64,000 nt of DNA from Caenimonas soli (GCF_013155545.1 NZ_JABJVV010000003.1:248001-312000), one strand, 5' to 3'; positions 25,656 to 34,160 are shown, numbered from the stretch's first letter. A program made the numbers and translations. The notes: generated by a model not told the origin, from the sequence alone.

Positions 25656-26657
25656 ATGCAGACCTCCATCGATGTGCGCCGCCGCACTCTCTTGTGCGGC
25701 CTGGCCGCGGCGCTGTCCGGCACGGGCATGGGCGCCGGTGCCCAGCCCGCCCCCTGGCCGTCGCGACCGATCCGCCTGGTGCTGCCCAGCTCGGGCGGCA
25801 GCGGCCCGGATGTCCTGGCGCGCGTGTTCGGCGAGCGGCTCGCGCTGGCGCTCAAGCAACCGGTCGTCGTGGACAACAAGCCGGGCGCCAATGGCGCGCT
25901 GGCCGTGATGGACGCGGCGCGTTCCGCCGGCGACGGTTACACCGTGCTGTTCGCGAGCTCGTCGTTCACGGTCATCAACCAGGCGCTACAGCCCAAGCCG
26001 GCGTTCGACGTGCTGACCGATCTGGTGCCGGTGGCCCAGATCGCTTCAGGCGGCATCCACCTGATCGTGCACCCCGACCTGCCGGTGCACAGCATCAAGG
26101 AGCTGGTGGCGCTGGCCAAGGCGAATCCCGGCAAGTACGACTACGCCACCTGGGGCATCGGGTCCACCGGCCAGCTGGCGATGGAGGTCGTCAAGGCCGA
26201 GGCCGGCATCGACCTGCGCCATGTGCCGTACAAGACCGTGTCGCAGATCTACCAGGACATGCAGGGCGGCCTGATCAAGATCGCCTTCGTCGATGCGACA
26301 AGCTCACTGGCGCAGATTCGCGCCGGTCGGATCAGGGCGATCGCGGTGACCGGGTCGCGCCGCATGCCGGCACCGCCCGACCTGCCGACGCTGGCGGAGC
26401 AGGGCATCCCCTTCACCACCGACGCCTGGTATGGCGTGTTCGTTCCCAAGGGCACGCCGGCGGCGATCGTCGACGTGCTGCACCGGGAGATCTACGCTGC
26501 GATCGCTGCGCCCGAGGTGCGCGAGCGCCTGCTACAGCTCAATCTGGCCAACATGCCGTTGAAGACGCCGGCCCAATTCGGGCAGACGGTGGCGGAAGAC
26601 CTGCGGGTGTGGCGAGCGATCGCGCAGCGCCACAACATTCGCCTGGGCGACCAGTAA
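25656..26657 (+). CDS. Bug/TctC-family periplasmic solute-binding protein
   Basis: A 333-residue binding protein. Start at MQTSIDVRRRTLLCGLAAALSGTGMGAGAQPAPWPS, which has an RRRTLL signal, preceded by AAGGAG at 25644-25649. Family motifs: SRPIRLVLPSSGGSGPDVLARVFGERL, VVDNKPGANGALAVMDAARS, and FASSSFTVINQAL. It is alone in its transcription unit but has two LacI-type sites in its promoter, so it belongs to the same regulon as the two Bug operons to the left. It is convergent with the NAD-kinase-like gene 10 bases on. Confidence 0.9.
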   Translation: MQTSIDVRRRTLLCGLAAALSGTGMGAGAQPAPWPSRPIRLVLPSSGGSGPDVLARVFGERLALALKQPVVVDNKPGANGALAVMDAARSAGDGYTVLFASSSFTVINQALQPKPAFDVLTDLVPVAQIASGGIHLIVHPDLPVHSIKELVALAKANPGKYDYATWGIGSTGQLAMEVVKAEAGIDLRHVPYKTVSQIYQDMQGGLIKIAFVDATSSLAQIRAGRIRAIAVTGSRRMPAPPDLPTLAEQGIPFTTDAWYGVFVPKGTPAAIVDVLHREIYAAIAAPEVRERLLQLNLANMPLKTPAQFGQTVAEDLRVWRAIAQRHNIRLGDQ

Positions 26658-26667
26658 GGGCAGGCGG

Positions 26668-27630
26668 CTAGGTGATGAGCCGGCCCTCCACAGGAGAGAT
26701 CGATATGACTGCCTCCATCCCGGCGGTGAAGCGCAGGAAATCCGCTTCTATGCCGTCGGAGAAAATCACGCCGTTGTCCGGCATGCGCGAACGGATGCGC
26801 AGCGGCCGCTGGTTGTCGAACTGGCCGTAGACGAGGCTGGCCTGCGAAGCCCGGCTCGGGAAGGGCTCCCTCACCGCGAATTCCAGCGTGGTCGTGTTCC
26901 ACGGCAGGGGCTGGTAATCGAGCGCCTGGCCCAACAAGCCGAGCGACCGCGCGATAGCCGCGGAGCCGGTGACCACGCTCTTCATCCAGGCCGTCGAGCC
27001 CAGGCCGGTGGAGACGATCAACCCCGAGGAAGACTGGAACTCCGTCTTGTCGCCGTGGCTCAGTTCATAGAGGGCCGAGGTGTGGCTGCGTGGCCCGATG
27101 AACAGGTCGTTCACCGCCCGCAGGGTCTGACCATCCGACATCCTGGCTTCGGCCATGGTCACATTCTTGACGGGCCGCTTGTCGGTGGCTGTGTCATGGA
27201 GCACGGTCCCCAGTTCAGCTGGCTCGAACGGCAGCAAGATGCCGTCCCACCGGCTCGGCTCGGGATTGACGCCGATCAGGGGCTGCCCTTCGAGGTACTT
27301 CATGGTGTTGGCGACCAGGCCATCCTGGCCCAGGGCCACCACGATGTCGGAAGGACCGAACACGAAATTGGGCAGCATCTGCCGGTCCAGGATCTGGTAG
27401 CGGCCCCAGGCTTCCAGTGCCTCCACCGCGATGCGCAGGCTTCGGGCGTAGGCCTCGTTCTCCGCCAGGTAGTCGCCGAAGTCCGCGCCCAGGTGTTCCA
27501 CGTAGAACTTCGCCTGGCTCAGCGTGTTGTGCCGTACGACGAGTTCTTCCAGGCGGGTGCGCCGGGTGACCAGCACCACCTTGCGCCCCACTCCGCCGGA
27601 AAGACGGCCCGCGCCTGCGCCGCTGCTCAC
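26668..27630 (-). CDS. NAD kinase-like protein, divergent
   Basis: A 320-residue protein of the ATP-NAD kinase fold. The ATP-loop motif GGDG appears as GQDG (residues 101-104, Asp103 kept). IGVNPEPSRWDGIL follows, as in NAD kinases (family form GINxGxLGFL). The NE motif is ND (AVNDLFI, 174-175), the SDG motif is SSG (201-203), and TPTGSTAY is TGLGSTAW. It is thus related to, but clearly distinct from, housekeeping NadK. It may phosphorylate another substrate or only sense NAD(H). Its start overlaps the SPFH gene stop by 4 bases. I infer a link to NAD metabolism from the NrtR-like regulator next door. Confidence 0.8.
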   Translation of the reverse strand: MSSGAGAGRLSGGVGRKVVLVTRRTRLEELVVRHNTLSQAKFYVEHLGADFGDYLAENEAYARSLRIAVEALEAWGRYQILDRQMLPNFVFGPSDIVVALGQDGLVANTMKYLEGQPLIGVNPEPSRWDGILLPFEPAELGTVLHDTATDKRPVKNVTMAEARMSDGQTLRAVNDLFIGPRSHTSALYELSHGDKTEFQSSSGLIVSTGLGSTAWMKSVVTGSAAIARSLGLLGQALDYQPLPWNTTTLEFAVREPFPSRASQASLVYGQFDNQRPLRIRSRMPDNGVIFSDGIEADFLRFTAGMEAVISISPVEGRLIT

Positions 27631-28679
27631 GCTGCCCCCTTGCGCGACGACGGCATCGCTGGAACCGTTGCCGTCGCCATCAGCGAATTCAACAGCTCGG
27701 GCGACATGTTCAGCTGGCCAATACGCTCGGCTTTCTCGGCGATGCCGCCGAACGCCTGGGCAATCAGTTGTGCCGGCTGCATCCCGGCCGAGGCCAGTGC
27801 CTGCACCACCCGCGGATCGGCCTTTTCGAGAGCCTGCATGAGCGTGCTGACCTTGTGGGCTTCGGCTTCCGCCAGCTTGCGCGTGTTGTCGGCCTGCCCC
27901 TCGACGAGGTCTTTGCGCCGCTGCTCGAGTTCGATGTCCGATCCCATCTGCTCGCCACGCAATTCGTTCTGCCGCCGCATGGCCGCTGCCTTGGCCTCCA
28001 TCTGGGTTTCCTGGATCTGGCGCTTCTTCTGTTCGACGGCGATCTCGGTGTCCAGCTCGTTCTGGCGGATCGAGCGCTCGTTCTGCACCGAGGCCATGCG
28101 CCGCAGGTACACGGCGTCGTCCGCTGCCTTGAGATTCGACTCCCGGGCTTCCGCTTCCAGCGCCCGTGCGATATCAGGCGTGGGCTTGATCGCCAGGATG
28201 GAGACACCCAGGACCTGCAGGCCCAGGGCCTCGATCTCGGCCTGGGAACTCAGTTGCTGCTGGGCGGCACGGGCGATGGTGGCCGAAGCCTTGAGCGCCT
28301 GCTTCAGGTCCAGTGCCTGCACGGCCTGCTGGATGACGACCTTGGCCTGGATCGCCACGCGGTCGCCCAGCCGCTGCGGGTCTTCGGAGCTGTACGCCTT
28401 GCCATTCGGTGCGAGCGAAAAGTCCATCAACGCGGCGGTGCGTCGCGGGTCCTGCACACGGTAGCTGATCTCACCCTGTACCGTCACGCTCTGGAAGTCG
28501 CTGGTGACCAGCTCCAGCATGAAATCGCTTGTCTGGCTGGCGATCGGCACGGCCACCAAGCTGCTGCTCGGGGCGTAGTAGAAGAACGAAAGCCCGGCGC
28601 CCTCGCGTACGACACGGCCCCTGCGGAACTGCATCAGATGGATGGTGGGCTGGGTCTTGATGAACTGGATGCCGAACAT
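27627..28679 (-). CDS. SPFH/band-7 domain protein with long coiled coil
   Basis: A 350-residue prohibitin/flotillin-type protein. Residues 1-180 are the SPFH domain (VPIASQTSDFMLELVTSDFQSVTVQGEISYRVQD in pieces). About 180-290 is a highly charged helical region that should form a coiled coil, followed by an Ala/Gly-rich end. There is no clear N-terminal membrane helix, so membrane contact would be peripheral. GAAAGGAGG precedes the ATG. Such proteins form oligomeric rings scaffolding membrane complexes. It is co-transcribed with the NAD-kinase-like gene and divergent from an NrtR-like regulator. Confidence 0.85.
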   Translation of the reverse strand: MFGIQFIKTQPTIHLMQFRRGRVVREGAGLSFFYYAPSSSLVAVPIASQTSDFMLELVTSDFQSVTVQGEISYRVQDPRRTAALMDFSLAPNGKAYSSEDPQRLGDRVAIQAKVVIQQAVQALDLKQALKASATIARAAQQQLSSQAEIEALGLQVLGVSILAIKPTPDIARALEAEARESNLKAADDAVYLRRMASVQNERSIRQNELDTEIAVEQKKRQIQETQMEAKAAAMRRQNELRGEQMGSDIELEQRRKDLVEGQADNTRKLAEAEAHKVSTLMQALEKADPRVVQALASAGMQPAQLIAQAFGGIAEKAERIGQLNMSPELLNSLMATATVPAMPSSRKGAA

Positions 28680-28697
28680 GGTCTTCCTCCTTTCTGA

Positions 28698-28712
28698 GTT
28701 GTACTGTGCAAC
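28698..28712. promoter_or_regulatory. Candidate NrtR-type operator, copy 1
   Basis: GTTGTACTGTGCAAC is a 15-base interrupted palindrome of the form GTTGTAC-N-GTACAAC with one mismatch. It lies in the 77-base spacer between the SPFH gene and the Nudix-type regulator, near the SPFH ribosome site. Confidence 0.6.
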
Positions 28713-28720
28713 TTATATGA

Positions 28721-28735
28721 GTTGTATAGTACAAC
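28721..28735. promoter_or_regulatory. Candidate NrtR-type operator, copy 2
   Basis: GTTGTATAGTACAAC is a second copy of GTTGTAC-N-GTACAAC with one mismatch, 23 bases (about two helical turns) from copy 1. It sits just before the GGAAGGA ribosome site of the regulator gene. Two phased copies in a divergent spacer strongly suggest autoregulation by the adjacent Nudix regulator. Confidence 0.6.
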
Positions 28736-28756
28736 CTGGAAGGATAAAGTCAAGCC

Positions 28757-29455
28757 ATGACAACAGACTTCAAACGCCCCCTGGTGACCGTGGATGTACT
28801 GATCTTCGCCTTGCTCGACGAGGCGTTGAAGATCCTTCTGGTGCGGCGACCCGATGAGCCCGGCGATCCTTTCCCTGGGCGCTGGGCGCTGCCGGGCGGA
28901 TTCGTCGATGTCGCCAAGGACCGTTCGCTGCAGGACTGCGCCGTCCGCAAGCTGCGGGAGAAGACCGGTGTGAGGACGCCGTATCTGGAACAGCTGGGTA
29001 GCTGGGGCGATGCCGAGCGGGACCCACGCGGCTGGTCCGCTACCCACGCCTACTTTGCGTTGATCGATGCGCCCCAGCGTGCGGGCGCCGACACCGGGGC
29101 TGCCGACGCGCAGTGGATACAGGTCGACGAAGCCGCCCGCAAGCGGCTTGCGTTCGACCATTCGCAGATTCTGGCCGCTGCCCTGGAAAGGCTGCGCGGC
29201 AAAGTCGAGTACACCTCATTGCCGGCGTTCCTTCTGTCGGAGCCCTTTACCTTGCCGCAATTGCAGCATGTCTACGAAGTCGTGCTCGGGCGCCCGTTGG
29301 ATAAAAGCGCCTTCAGGAAGCGGATGCTGGACGCCGGTTTTCTGCAGGAAGCAGGCATGGTCGACGGGCCGTTCGGACGAACCGCCATGGGCTATGGGGT
29401 CATCGACCGGCAGCAGTTCGCCGTCTTTCCCCGCACCTTCAAAACCAAGCCCTAG
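28757..29455 (+). CDS. NrtR-like regulator: degenerate Nudix domain plus winged helix
   Basis: A 232-residue protein. Residues 1-145 are a Nudix domain (VTVDVLIFALLDEALKILLVRRP, GRWALPGGFVDV). The Nudix box is altered: REL-x-EE has become RKLREK (64-69), replacing two metal-binding Glu by Lys, so hydrolase activity is probably lost. Residues 150-232 form the NrtR-type winged helix (LPAFLLSEPFTLPQLQHVYEVVLG, FRKRMLDAGFLQEAG). NrtR proteins sense ADP-ribose or related nucleotides and repress NAD genes. The divergent operon encodes an NAD-kinase-like protein, consistent with this. The stop codon overlaps the convergent LysR gene (CTAG). Confidence 0.85.
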   Translation: MTTDFKRPLVTVDVLIFALLDEALKILLVRRPDEPGDPFPGRWALPGGFVDVAKDRSLQDCAVRKLREKTGVRTPYLEQLGSWGDAERDPRGWSATHAYFALIDAPQRAGADTGAADAQWIQVDEAARKRLAFDHSQILAAALERLRGKVEYTSLPAFLLSEPFTLPQLQHVYEVVLGRPLDKSAFRKRMLDAGFLQEAGMVDGPFGRTAMGYGVIDRQQFAVFPRTFKTKP

Positions 29456-30429
29456 CGATCGCTGCGCGCCCCGCTGAAAGCCTTCTGCGCCGCCGCTCCC
29501 ACGGCCAGCCGCAGCCAGGCATGGTCGCTGCGCTGGCCCTGGCGCCGGTGCCAGAGCGAATCGACGTGCACCGGCGGAACCTCGAACGGCAGGTCGCGCA
29601 GCACCAGCTCGTGCGCCATGCCCGTGACCTTGACGAAGTGGCGCGGCAGCACGGTGAGCAGGTTCGAGCTGGCAACGACCCGTCCCGCGGTGAAGAACTG
29701 GTTCACCGTGAGCACGATGCGGCGCTTGCGCCCCAGCGAAGCCAGGGCCTCATCGATGAAGCCGAAGGGGCGCCCGGAGAAGGTCACTAGCAGGTGGCGT
29801 GCATCGCAGTAGCGCTTGATCGTCAGCGGCCCGCGCGCCAGCGGATGGCCCTCGCGCATCACGCAGACATATTCGCCGGCGTACAAGCGCTGGTGATCGA
29901 ATGGCGCCAGGCCGCCTTGCTGGGCCTGCGCCGTCAGATCCGCCAGCACCGCCGGAAAGAAGCCCACGGCCAGGTCGACCTGACCCTCGTCGAGCAGGGG
30001 GCGCGGGTCGCGCGTGGTCAGCGGGAGCACGCGCATCGACACTCCGGGCGCATCGCGCTCGATGATCTCCACCAGGTTGGGCATCAGCTCGGCGGCCGTG
30101 GCGTCGGCCATCGCTAGCACGAAGGTATTCACGGCCTCGGAAGCGACGAAGTCGCCGGGGGTGATCGACGATTCCATCTGCCGCAGCGCGTCGGAGATGG
30201 CGGGCCACAGGGACAAGGCGCGCGGCGTGGGCTCGATGCCATAGCCGCTTCGCACCACCAGCTTGTCGCCCACCGCTTCGCGCAGGCGGTTCAGCGCGTT
30301 GCTCACCGCCGGCTGCGTCATGGCCAGGGTGCGGGCGGCGCGCGTGAGGTTTCGCTCGGTCATGACCTCGTCGAAGACGCGCAGCAGGTTCAGGTCCAGC
30401 GTCCTGAAGTTGGGGGCTTTCATAACCAT
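29452..30429 (-). CDS. LysR-family transcriptional regulator
   Basis: A 325-residue LysR protein of the NodD/LinR-like branch. It starts MVMKAPNFRTLDLNLLRVFDEVM; an alternative ATG two codons later (30423) is equally good. DNA-binding helix: NLTRAARTLAMTQPAVSNALNRLRE. The effector domain has DLAVGFFPAVL and HPLARGPLTIKRYC. Family members often respond to aromatic compounds. It is divergent from two small unknown genes, with an inverted repeat CCAAT-CTAA-ATTGG between them. Confidence 0.88.
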   Translation of the reverse strand: MVMKAPNFRTLDLNLLRVFDEVMTERNLTRAARTLAMTQPAVSNALNRLREAVGDKLVVRSGYGIEPTPRALSLWPAISDALRQMESSITPGDFVASEAVNTFVLAMADATAAELMPNLVEIIERDAPGVSMRVLPLTTRDPRPLLDEGQVDLAVGFFPAVLADLTAQAQQGGLAPFDHQRLYAGEYVCVMREGHPLARGPLTIKRYCDARHLLVTFSGRPFGFIDEALASLGRKRRIVLTVNQFFTAGRVVASSNLLTVLPRHFVKVTGMAHELVLRDLPFEVPPVHVDSLWHRRQGQRSDHAWLRLAVGAAAQKAFSGARSDR

Positions 30430-30447
30430 GGTGAATGATAGCCATCA

Positions 30448-30461
30448 CCAATCTAAATTGG
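30448..30461. promoter_or_regulatory. Inverted repeat CCAAT-CTAA-ATTGG, candidate LysR site
   Basis: A perfect five-base inverted repeat with a 4-base spacer, 18 bases upstream of the LysR start and in the 113-base divergent spacer. The size and position suit a LysR recognition site, but this is assigned from symmetry only. Confidence 0.4.
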
Positions 30462-30542
30462 CAAAATATCAGTAAAAACCCTAGTATTGCCTTCACGCAG
30501 GCGGCAATTTCGCTGCAGGCGTACTCAGAAGGGGAAGAAACT

Positions 30543-30983
30543 ATGACCAGCTTTGCACATGTGGACTATCCCACCCAACATCCCGGCATCGTGCGCGCCG
30601 AGCGCGTGGCCGAAAGCGTCAAACAATTGGCCAGCCGCCTCGACGGCACCCGGGCCGTCGCCAGCCTGCTGCTCGCGGCTATCGTATCGGCCGTCCTGGT
30701 CGTTGCCAACCAGGTCATCGACACCTGGACCGAAGGCCACCTCCTGGCAGCCTGGATCCTGATGTGGACCGTCGCTTTCGCCGCCTTGGCCCTGTTGGCC
30801 ACGCCGGCCAAGCGTACGGCGGCCCGCCTGCGCACTGGCCTGAAGGCTTGGCGTGCCGCCCGCCACCAGGCCGCCCAGGACGAGAAGCTCTGGAACGTGG
30901 CGCTGACCGACGCCCGCGTGATGGCCGACATCAGCCGCGCCATGAGCGCCGACGCAGCACGCGACGTCAGGTCCTACTACTGA
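30543..30983 (+). CDS. Small unknown membrane protein
   Basis: A 146-residue protein that I do not recognise. Two hydrophobic helices (VASLLLAAIVSAVLVVANQVI at about 40-60, and LLAAWILMWTVAFAALALLA at about 70-90) are followed by a basic, Ala-rich cytosolic tail, likely helical, ending DVRSYY. GGGGAAGAAAC lies just upstream of the ATG. It is followed 12 bases later by another small gene and a strong terminator. Confidence 0.65.
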   Translation: MTSFAHVDYPTQHPGIVRAERVAESVKQLASRLDGTRAVASLLLAAIVSAVLVVANQVIDTWTEGHLLAAWILMWTVAFAALALLATPAKRTAARLRTGLKAWRAARHQAAQDEKLWNVALTDARVMADISRAMSADAARDVRSYY

Positions 30984-30995
30984 AAGGGGCACGCC

Positions 30996-31184
30996 ATGGC
31001 CGCCCTTGCCCAGAGAAACTGGCTGACCCAGGTGCTGCGCCTGATCCCGGCGCAACTGCACCAGGCGCTGGACGCCTGGTCGTATCGGGTGGCGCGCCAG
31101 CGCGCGCAGCAGCGGCTGCTGGCGGGCCAGCCCCGCAAGCCGGCGGCGCCGATCGCCTACAAGCTCAGGCCCTGGCGCGATTGA
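30996..31184 (+). CDS. Small unknown basic protein
   Basis: A 62-residue protein rich in Arg, Gln and Ala, with no membrane helix and no motif I recognise. It probably forms one long amphipathic helix (LIPAQLHQALDAWSYRVARQRAQQRLL). AAAGGGGCACGCC precedes the ATG. It is co-transcribed with the small membrane protein gene, and a terminator follows 17 bases after its stop. Confidence 0.55.
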   Translation: MAALAQRNWLTQVLRLIPAQLHQALDAWSYRVARQRAQQRLLAGQPRKPAAPIAYKLRPWRD

Positions 31185-31201
31185 CCTCGCCGCGACTCAA
31201 C

Positions 31202-31233
31202 AAAAAAGCCACCGTCTCCGGTGGCTTTTTTTT
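31202..31233. terminator. Bidirectional rho-independent terminator
   Basis: A seven-base-pair stem GCCACCG/CGGTGGC with a TCTC loop is flanked by A6 on the left and T8 on the right. It can end the small-gene operon on the plus strand and pckG on the minus strand. Confidence 0.9.
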
Positions 31234-31247
31234 GGCCGGGGAAAGGA

Positions 31248-33098
31248 TCAGGCCGCCAGCCGCTTCTCGATCTCCGCCTTGGTCTCGCCCAGCTCGCGCG
31301 GCAGGTGGTATTCGAGCTGCTGGAACAGCTCGGTGTGCAGCTGCAGCTCTTTCTGCCAGGCCGCCTTGTCGATGCTGGTGACAGTCTTGAACTGCTCGGC
31401 GCTGAAGTCGAGGCCGGTCCAGTTCAGTTCCTCGTAGGCCGGGCTCACGCCGAACACATGTTCCTGGCCCTGCGCCTTGCCTTCGATGCGGTCGATCATC
31501 CACTTGAGCACGCGCATGTTCTCGCCGTAGCCGGGCCAGACGAACTTGCCGTCGTCGCCCTTGCGGAACCAGTTGGTGGTGTAGATGCGCGGCAGCTGGG
31601 CGCCCGAGGCCGACAGCTTCTTGCCCAGGTCCAGCCAGTGCTGGAAGTAGTCGGACATGTTGTAGCCGGTGAACGGCAGCATGGCGAAGGGATCGCGGCG
31701 CACCACGCCCATCTGGCCGGCCGCGGCGGCTGTCGTCTCCGAGCCCATGGTGGCGGCCATGTACACGCCTTCCACCCAGTTGCGCGCCTCGGTCACCAGT
31801 GGCACCGTGGTCGAACGGCGGCCACCGAAGATGAAGGCGTCGATCGCCACGCCCTTGGGATCGTCCCAGGCCGAGTCGAGCGCCGGGTTGTTCACGGCGG
31901 ACACGGTGAAGCGGGCGTTGGGGTGGGCGGCCTTGGCGCCGGTCTGCTTGGCGATCTCGGGCGTCCAGTCGTTGCCTTGCCAGTCGATGGCGTGCGCGGG
32001 CGCCGGGCCCATGCCCTCCCACCACACGTCGCCGTCGTCGGTCAGCGCGACGTTGGTGAAGATGACATTCTTGTCCAGGCTGGCCATGCAGTTGGGATTG
32101 GTGTCGGTGTTGGTGCCGGGCGCCACGCCGAAGTAACCCGCTTCCGGGTTGATCGCATACAGCTTGCCGTCCGCGGCGGGCTTGATCCAGGCGATGTCGT
32201 CACCGATGGTGGTGACCTTCCAGCCCTCGAAGCCCTTGGGCGGGATCAGCATGGCGAAGTTGGTCTTGCCGCAGGCCGAGGGGAAGGCCGCCGCGACATG
32301 GTATTTGCGGCCTTCAGGATTGGTCACGCCCAGGATCAGCATGTGCTCGGCCAGCCAGCCTTCGTCGCGGCCCATCGTCGAAGCGATGCGCAGCGCGAAG
32401 CACTTCTTGCCCAGCAGCGCGTTGCCACCGTAGCCGGAACCATAGGACCAGATCTCGCGGGTTTCCGGGTAGTGGACGATGTACTTGGTCTTGTTGCAGG
32501 GCCACTTCACGTCCTGCTGGCCCTTGACCAGCGGCGCGCCGACGGTGTGCACGCAGGGCACGAACTCGCCGTTGACGCCCAGCACGTCGTACACGGCACG
32601 GCCCATGCGCGTCATGATGCGCATGTTCACGGCCACATAGGGGCTGTCGGACAGTTCGATGCCGATGTGCGCGATCGGCGAGCCGAGCGGGCCCATGGAG
32701 AAGGGCACCACGTACATGGTGCGCCCGCGCATGCAGCCGTCGAACAGGGGCTGCAGGGTGGCGCGCATTTCGGCCGGGGCCATCCAGTTGTTGGTGGGGC
32801 CCGCGTCTTCCTTTTTCTGCGAGCAGATGTAGGTGCGGTCTTCCACGCGGGCCACGTCGGTCGGGTCGGAGCAGGCCAGGAAGGAGTTGGGCCGCTTGAT
32901 GGGGTCGAGCTTCTTGAAGGTGCCCGCGTCAACCAGTTGCTGGCACAGCCGGTTGTATTCGTCCTCGCTGCCGTCGCACCAGTAGATGCTGTCGGGCTTG
33001 CACAGGGCGGCCATGTCGGCCACCCAGGCAATCAGTTTCGCGTTCTTCACGTAGGAAGGGCTGTTCAAATTAAGCCCCTGCATCACGGGAGAGTTCAT
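31248..33098 (-). CDS. pckG: Phosphoenolpyruvate carboxykinase (GTP)
   Basis: A 616-residue enzyme of the normal GTP-PEPCK length. It converts oxaloacetate to PEP in the cytosol with GTP, the entry step of gluconeogenesis. The kinase loop [16 protein letters not shown] (about residue 270) has the active-site Cys. Other family blocks are [14 protein letters not shown] at the N-terminus, [17 protein letters not shown], and [15 protein letters not shown]. It fits an organism living on organic acids. It is monocistronic with a shared terminator downstream and a 264-base spacer to modA. Confidence 0.97.
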   Translation of the reverse strand: MNSPVMQGLNLNSPSYVKNAKLIAWVADMAALCKPDSIYWCDGSEDEYNRLCQQLVDAGTFKKLDPIKRPNSFLACSDPTDVARVEDRTYICSQKKEDAGPTNNWMAPAEMRATLQPLFDGCMRGRTMYVVPFSMGPLGSPIAHIGIELSDSPYVAVNMRIMTRMGRAVYDVLGVNGEFVPCVHTVGAPLVKGQQDVKWPCNKTKYIVHYPETREIWSYGSGYGGNALLGKKCFALRIASTMGRDEGWLAEHMLILGVTNPEGRKYHVAAAFPSACGKTNFAMLIPPKGFEGWKVTTIGDDIAWIKPAADGKLYAINPEAGYFGVAPGTNTDTNPNCMASLDKNVIFTNVALTDDGDVWWEGMGPAPAHAIDWQGNDWTPEIAKQTGAKAAHPNARFTVSAVNNPALDSAWDDPKGVAIDAFIFGGRRSTTVPLVTEARNWVEGVYMAATMGSETTAAAAGQMGVVRRDPFAMLPFTGYNMSDYFQHWLDLGKKLSASGAQLPRIYTTNWFRKGDDGKFVWPGYGENMRVLKWMIDRIEGKAQGQEHVFGVSPAYEELNWTGLDFSAEQFKTVTSIDKAAWQKELQLHTELFQQLEYHLPRELGETKAEIEKRLAA

Positions 33099-33307
33099 CC
33101 AAAGCTCCTAAAGTTAAACCTGGTTTCAAAAAGGAGCTCGGGCCTCGAGAGCTCTGCCTTTTGAAATCGGGCTTGGCCGAGGCGACGGGCGGTGCCGCCT
33201 GATGGGCAGCGGGGGTGCGTGAGGGATATTTCACATCCGCGGGTCGGCTAGGAAGACGATTTTATGAAACCGGTTCGCATCTTGGCCGCCATTGGGGGCG
33301 AAAACAA

Positions 33308-33331
33308 TGCAAAACTTGCATAGGGTTATGC
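33308..33331. promoter_or_regulatory. Two adjoining inverted repeats upstream of modA
   Basis: TGCAA-AAC-TTGCA (33308-33320) runs into GCATA-GGGT-TATGC (33318-33331), about 30-55 bases before the modA start. This is where a molybdate-responsive repressor might bind, but the sequence is not a textbook ModE box. The rest of the 264-base pckG-modA spacer shows nothing further I can name. Confidence 0.35.
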
Positions 33332-33362
33332 AGTTCAGCTTTAACTGGGCTGGGGGTAAAAA

Positions 33363-34136
33363 ATGCGCCGACGGTCGCTGCTGAAGGTTCTGGGTACCGG
33401 CTGGCCTGCGCTTGCCGCCGGCGCTGCGGTCGCTCAGGAGCAGCGGCCGGCACTGGTGGCCGTCGCCGCCAGTGTTCAGCGGGCCATGGAGGAGATAGCG
33501 CCGGCCTGGATGCGCAGTACCGGCCATCGCCTCAGCATCACCTATGGATCGTCGGGCAACTTCGTGCGCCAAATCCAGCAGGGCCTGCCGGTAGAGCTGT
33601 TCCTGTCCGCCGATGAAGCCTTTGCCTTCAAGCTGGCGGACGCGGGACTCACGCGCGATCGCGGCGTGATCTACGCCAACGGGCGTTTGGCGCTGCTGTT
33701 AGCCAAAGAATCCGAAATTGCTCTCGATCCCCAATTGCAGGGGCTGAAGGTCGGCTGGGCTTCCGTACGGAAATTCGCAATCGCCAATCCCGAGTTGGCG
33801 CCCTATGGGAAGGCGGCGCGAGAGGTCCTGCAGAGCGTGGGCCTGTGGGAAGCGGCCCAAAGCAAACTGGTCCTGGGGGAAAACATTGCCCAGGCCACCC
33901 AGTTCGTCGCGACGGGTTCGGCTCAAGCGGGGCTGACGGCGCTTTCGCTGCTCATCGGCAACGAGTCGGCCGGCCTGGGCCGACACATCGCCCTGCCTGA
34001 CAGTCTGCACGCACCGCTGCGGCAACGCATGGTGTTGCTCAATCAGGCAGGTCCGGCTGCAACTGCGCTGTATGAGTATCTCCAGTCCGCACCCGCCAAG
34101 GCCATCTTGCGGCGGCACGGCTTCGGCGTCGAGTAG
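33363..34136 (+). CDS. modA: Molybdate ABC transporter, periplasmic binding protein
   Basis: A 257-residue ModA. Signal region MRRRSLLKVLGTGWPALAAGAAVAQE. The mature part begins with PALVAVAASVQRAMEEIAPAW and the oxyanion-binding SYGSSGNFVRQIQQG-type segment (YGSSGNFVRQIQQGLPVELFLSADE in pieces). The C-terminal ALYEYLQSAPAKAILRRHGFGV is typical. It captures molybdate or tungstate for ModBC. GGGGG lies 7 bases before the ATG. First gene of modABC. Confidence 0.92.
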   Translation: MRRRSLLKVLGTGWPALAAGAAVAQEQRPALVAVAASVQRAMEEIAPAWMRSTGHRLSITYGSSGNFVRQIQQGLPVELFLSADEAFAFKLADAGLTRDRGVIYANGRLALLLAKESEIALDPQLQGLKVGWASVRKFAIANPELAPYGKAAREVLQSVGLWEAAQSKLVLGENIAQATQFVATGSAQAGLTALSLLIGNESAGLGRHIALPDSLHAPLRQRMVLLNQAGPAATALYEYLQSAPAKAILRRHGFGVE

Positions 34137-34160
34137 AGAAGAGAAGTCACAATCCAGCTC

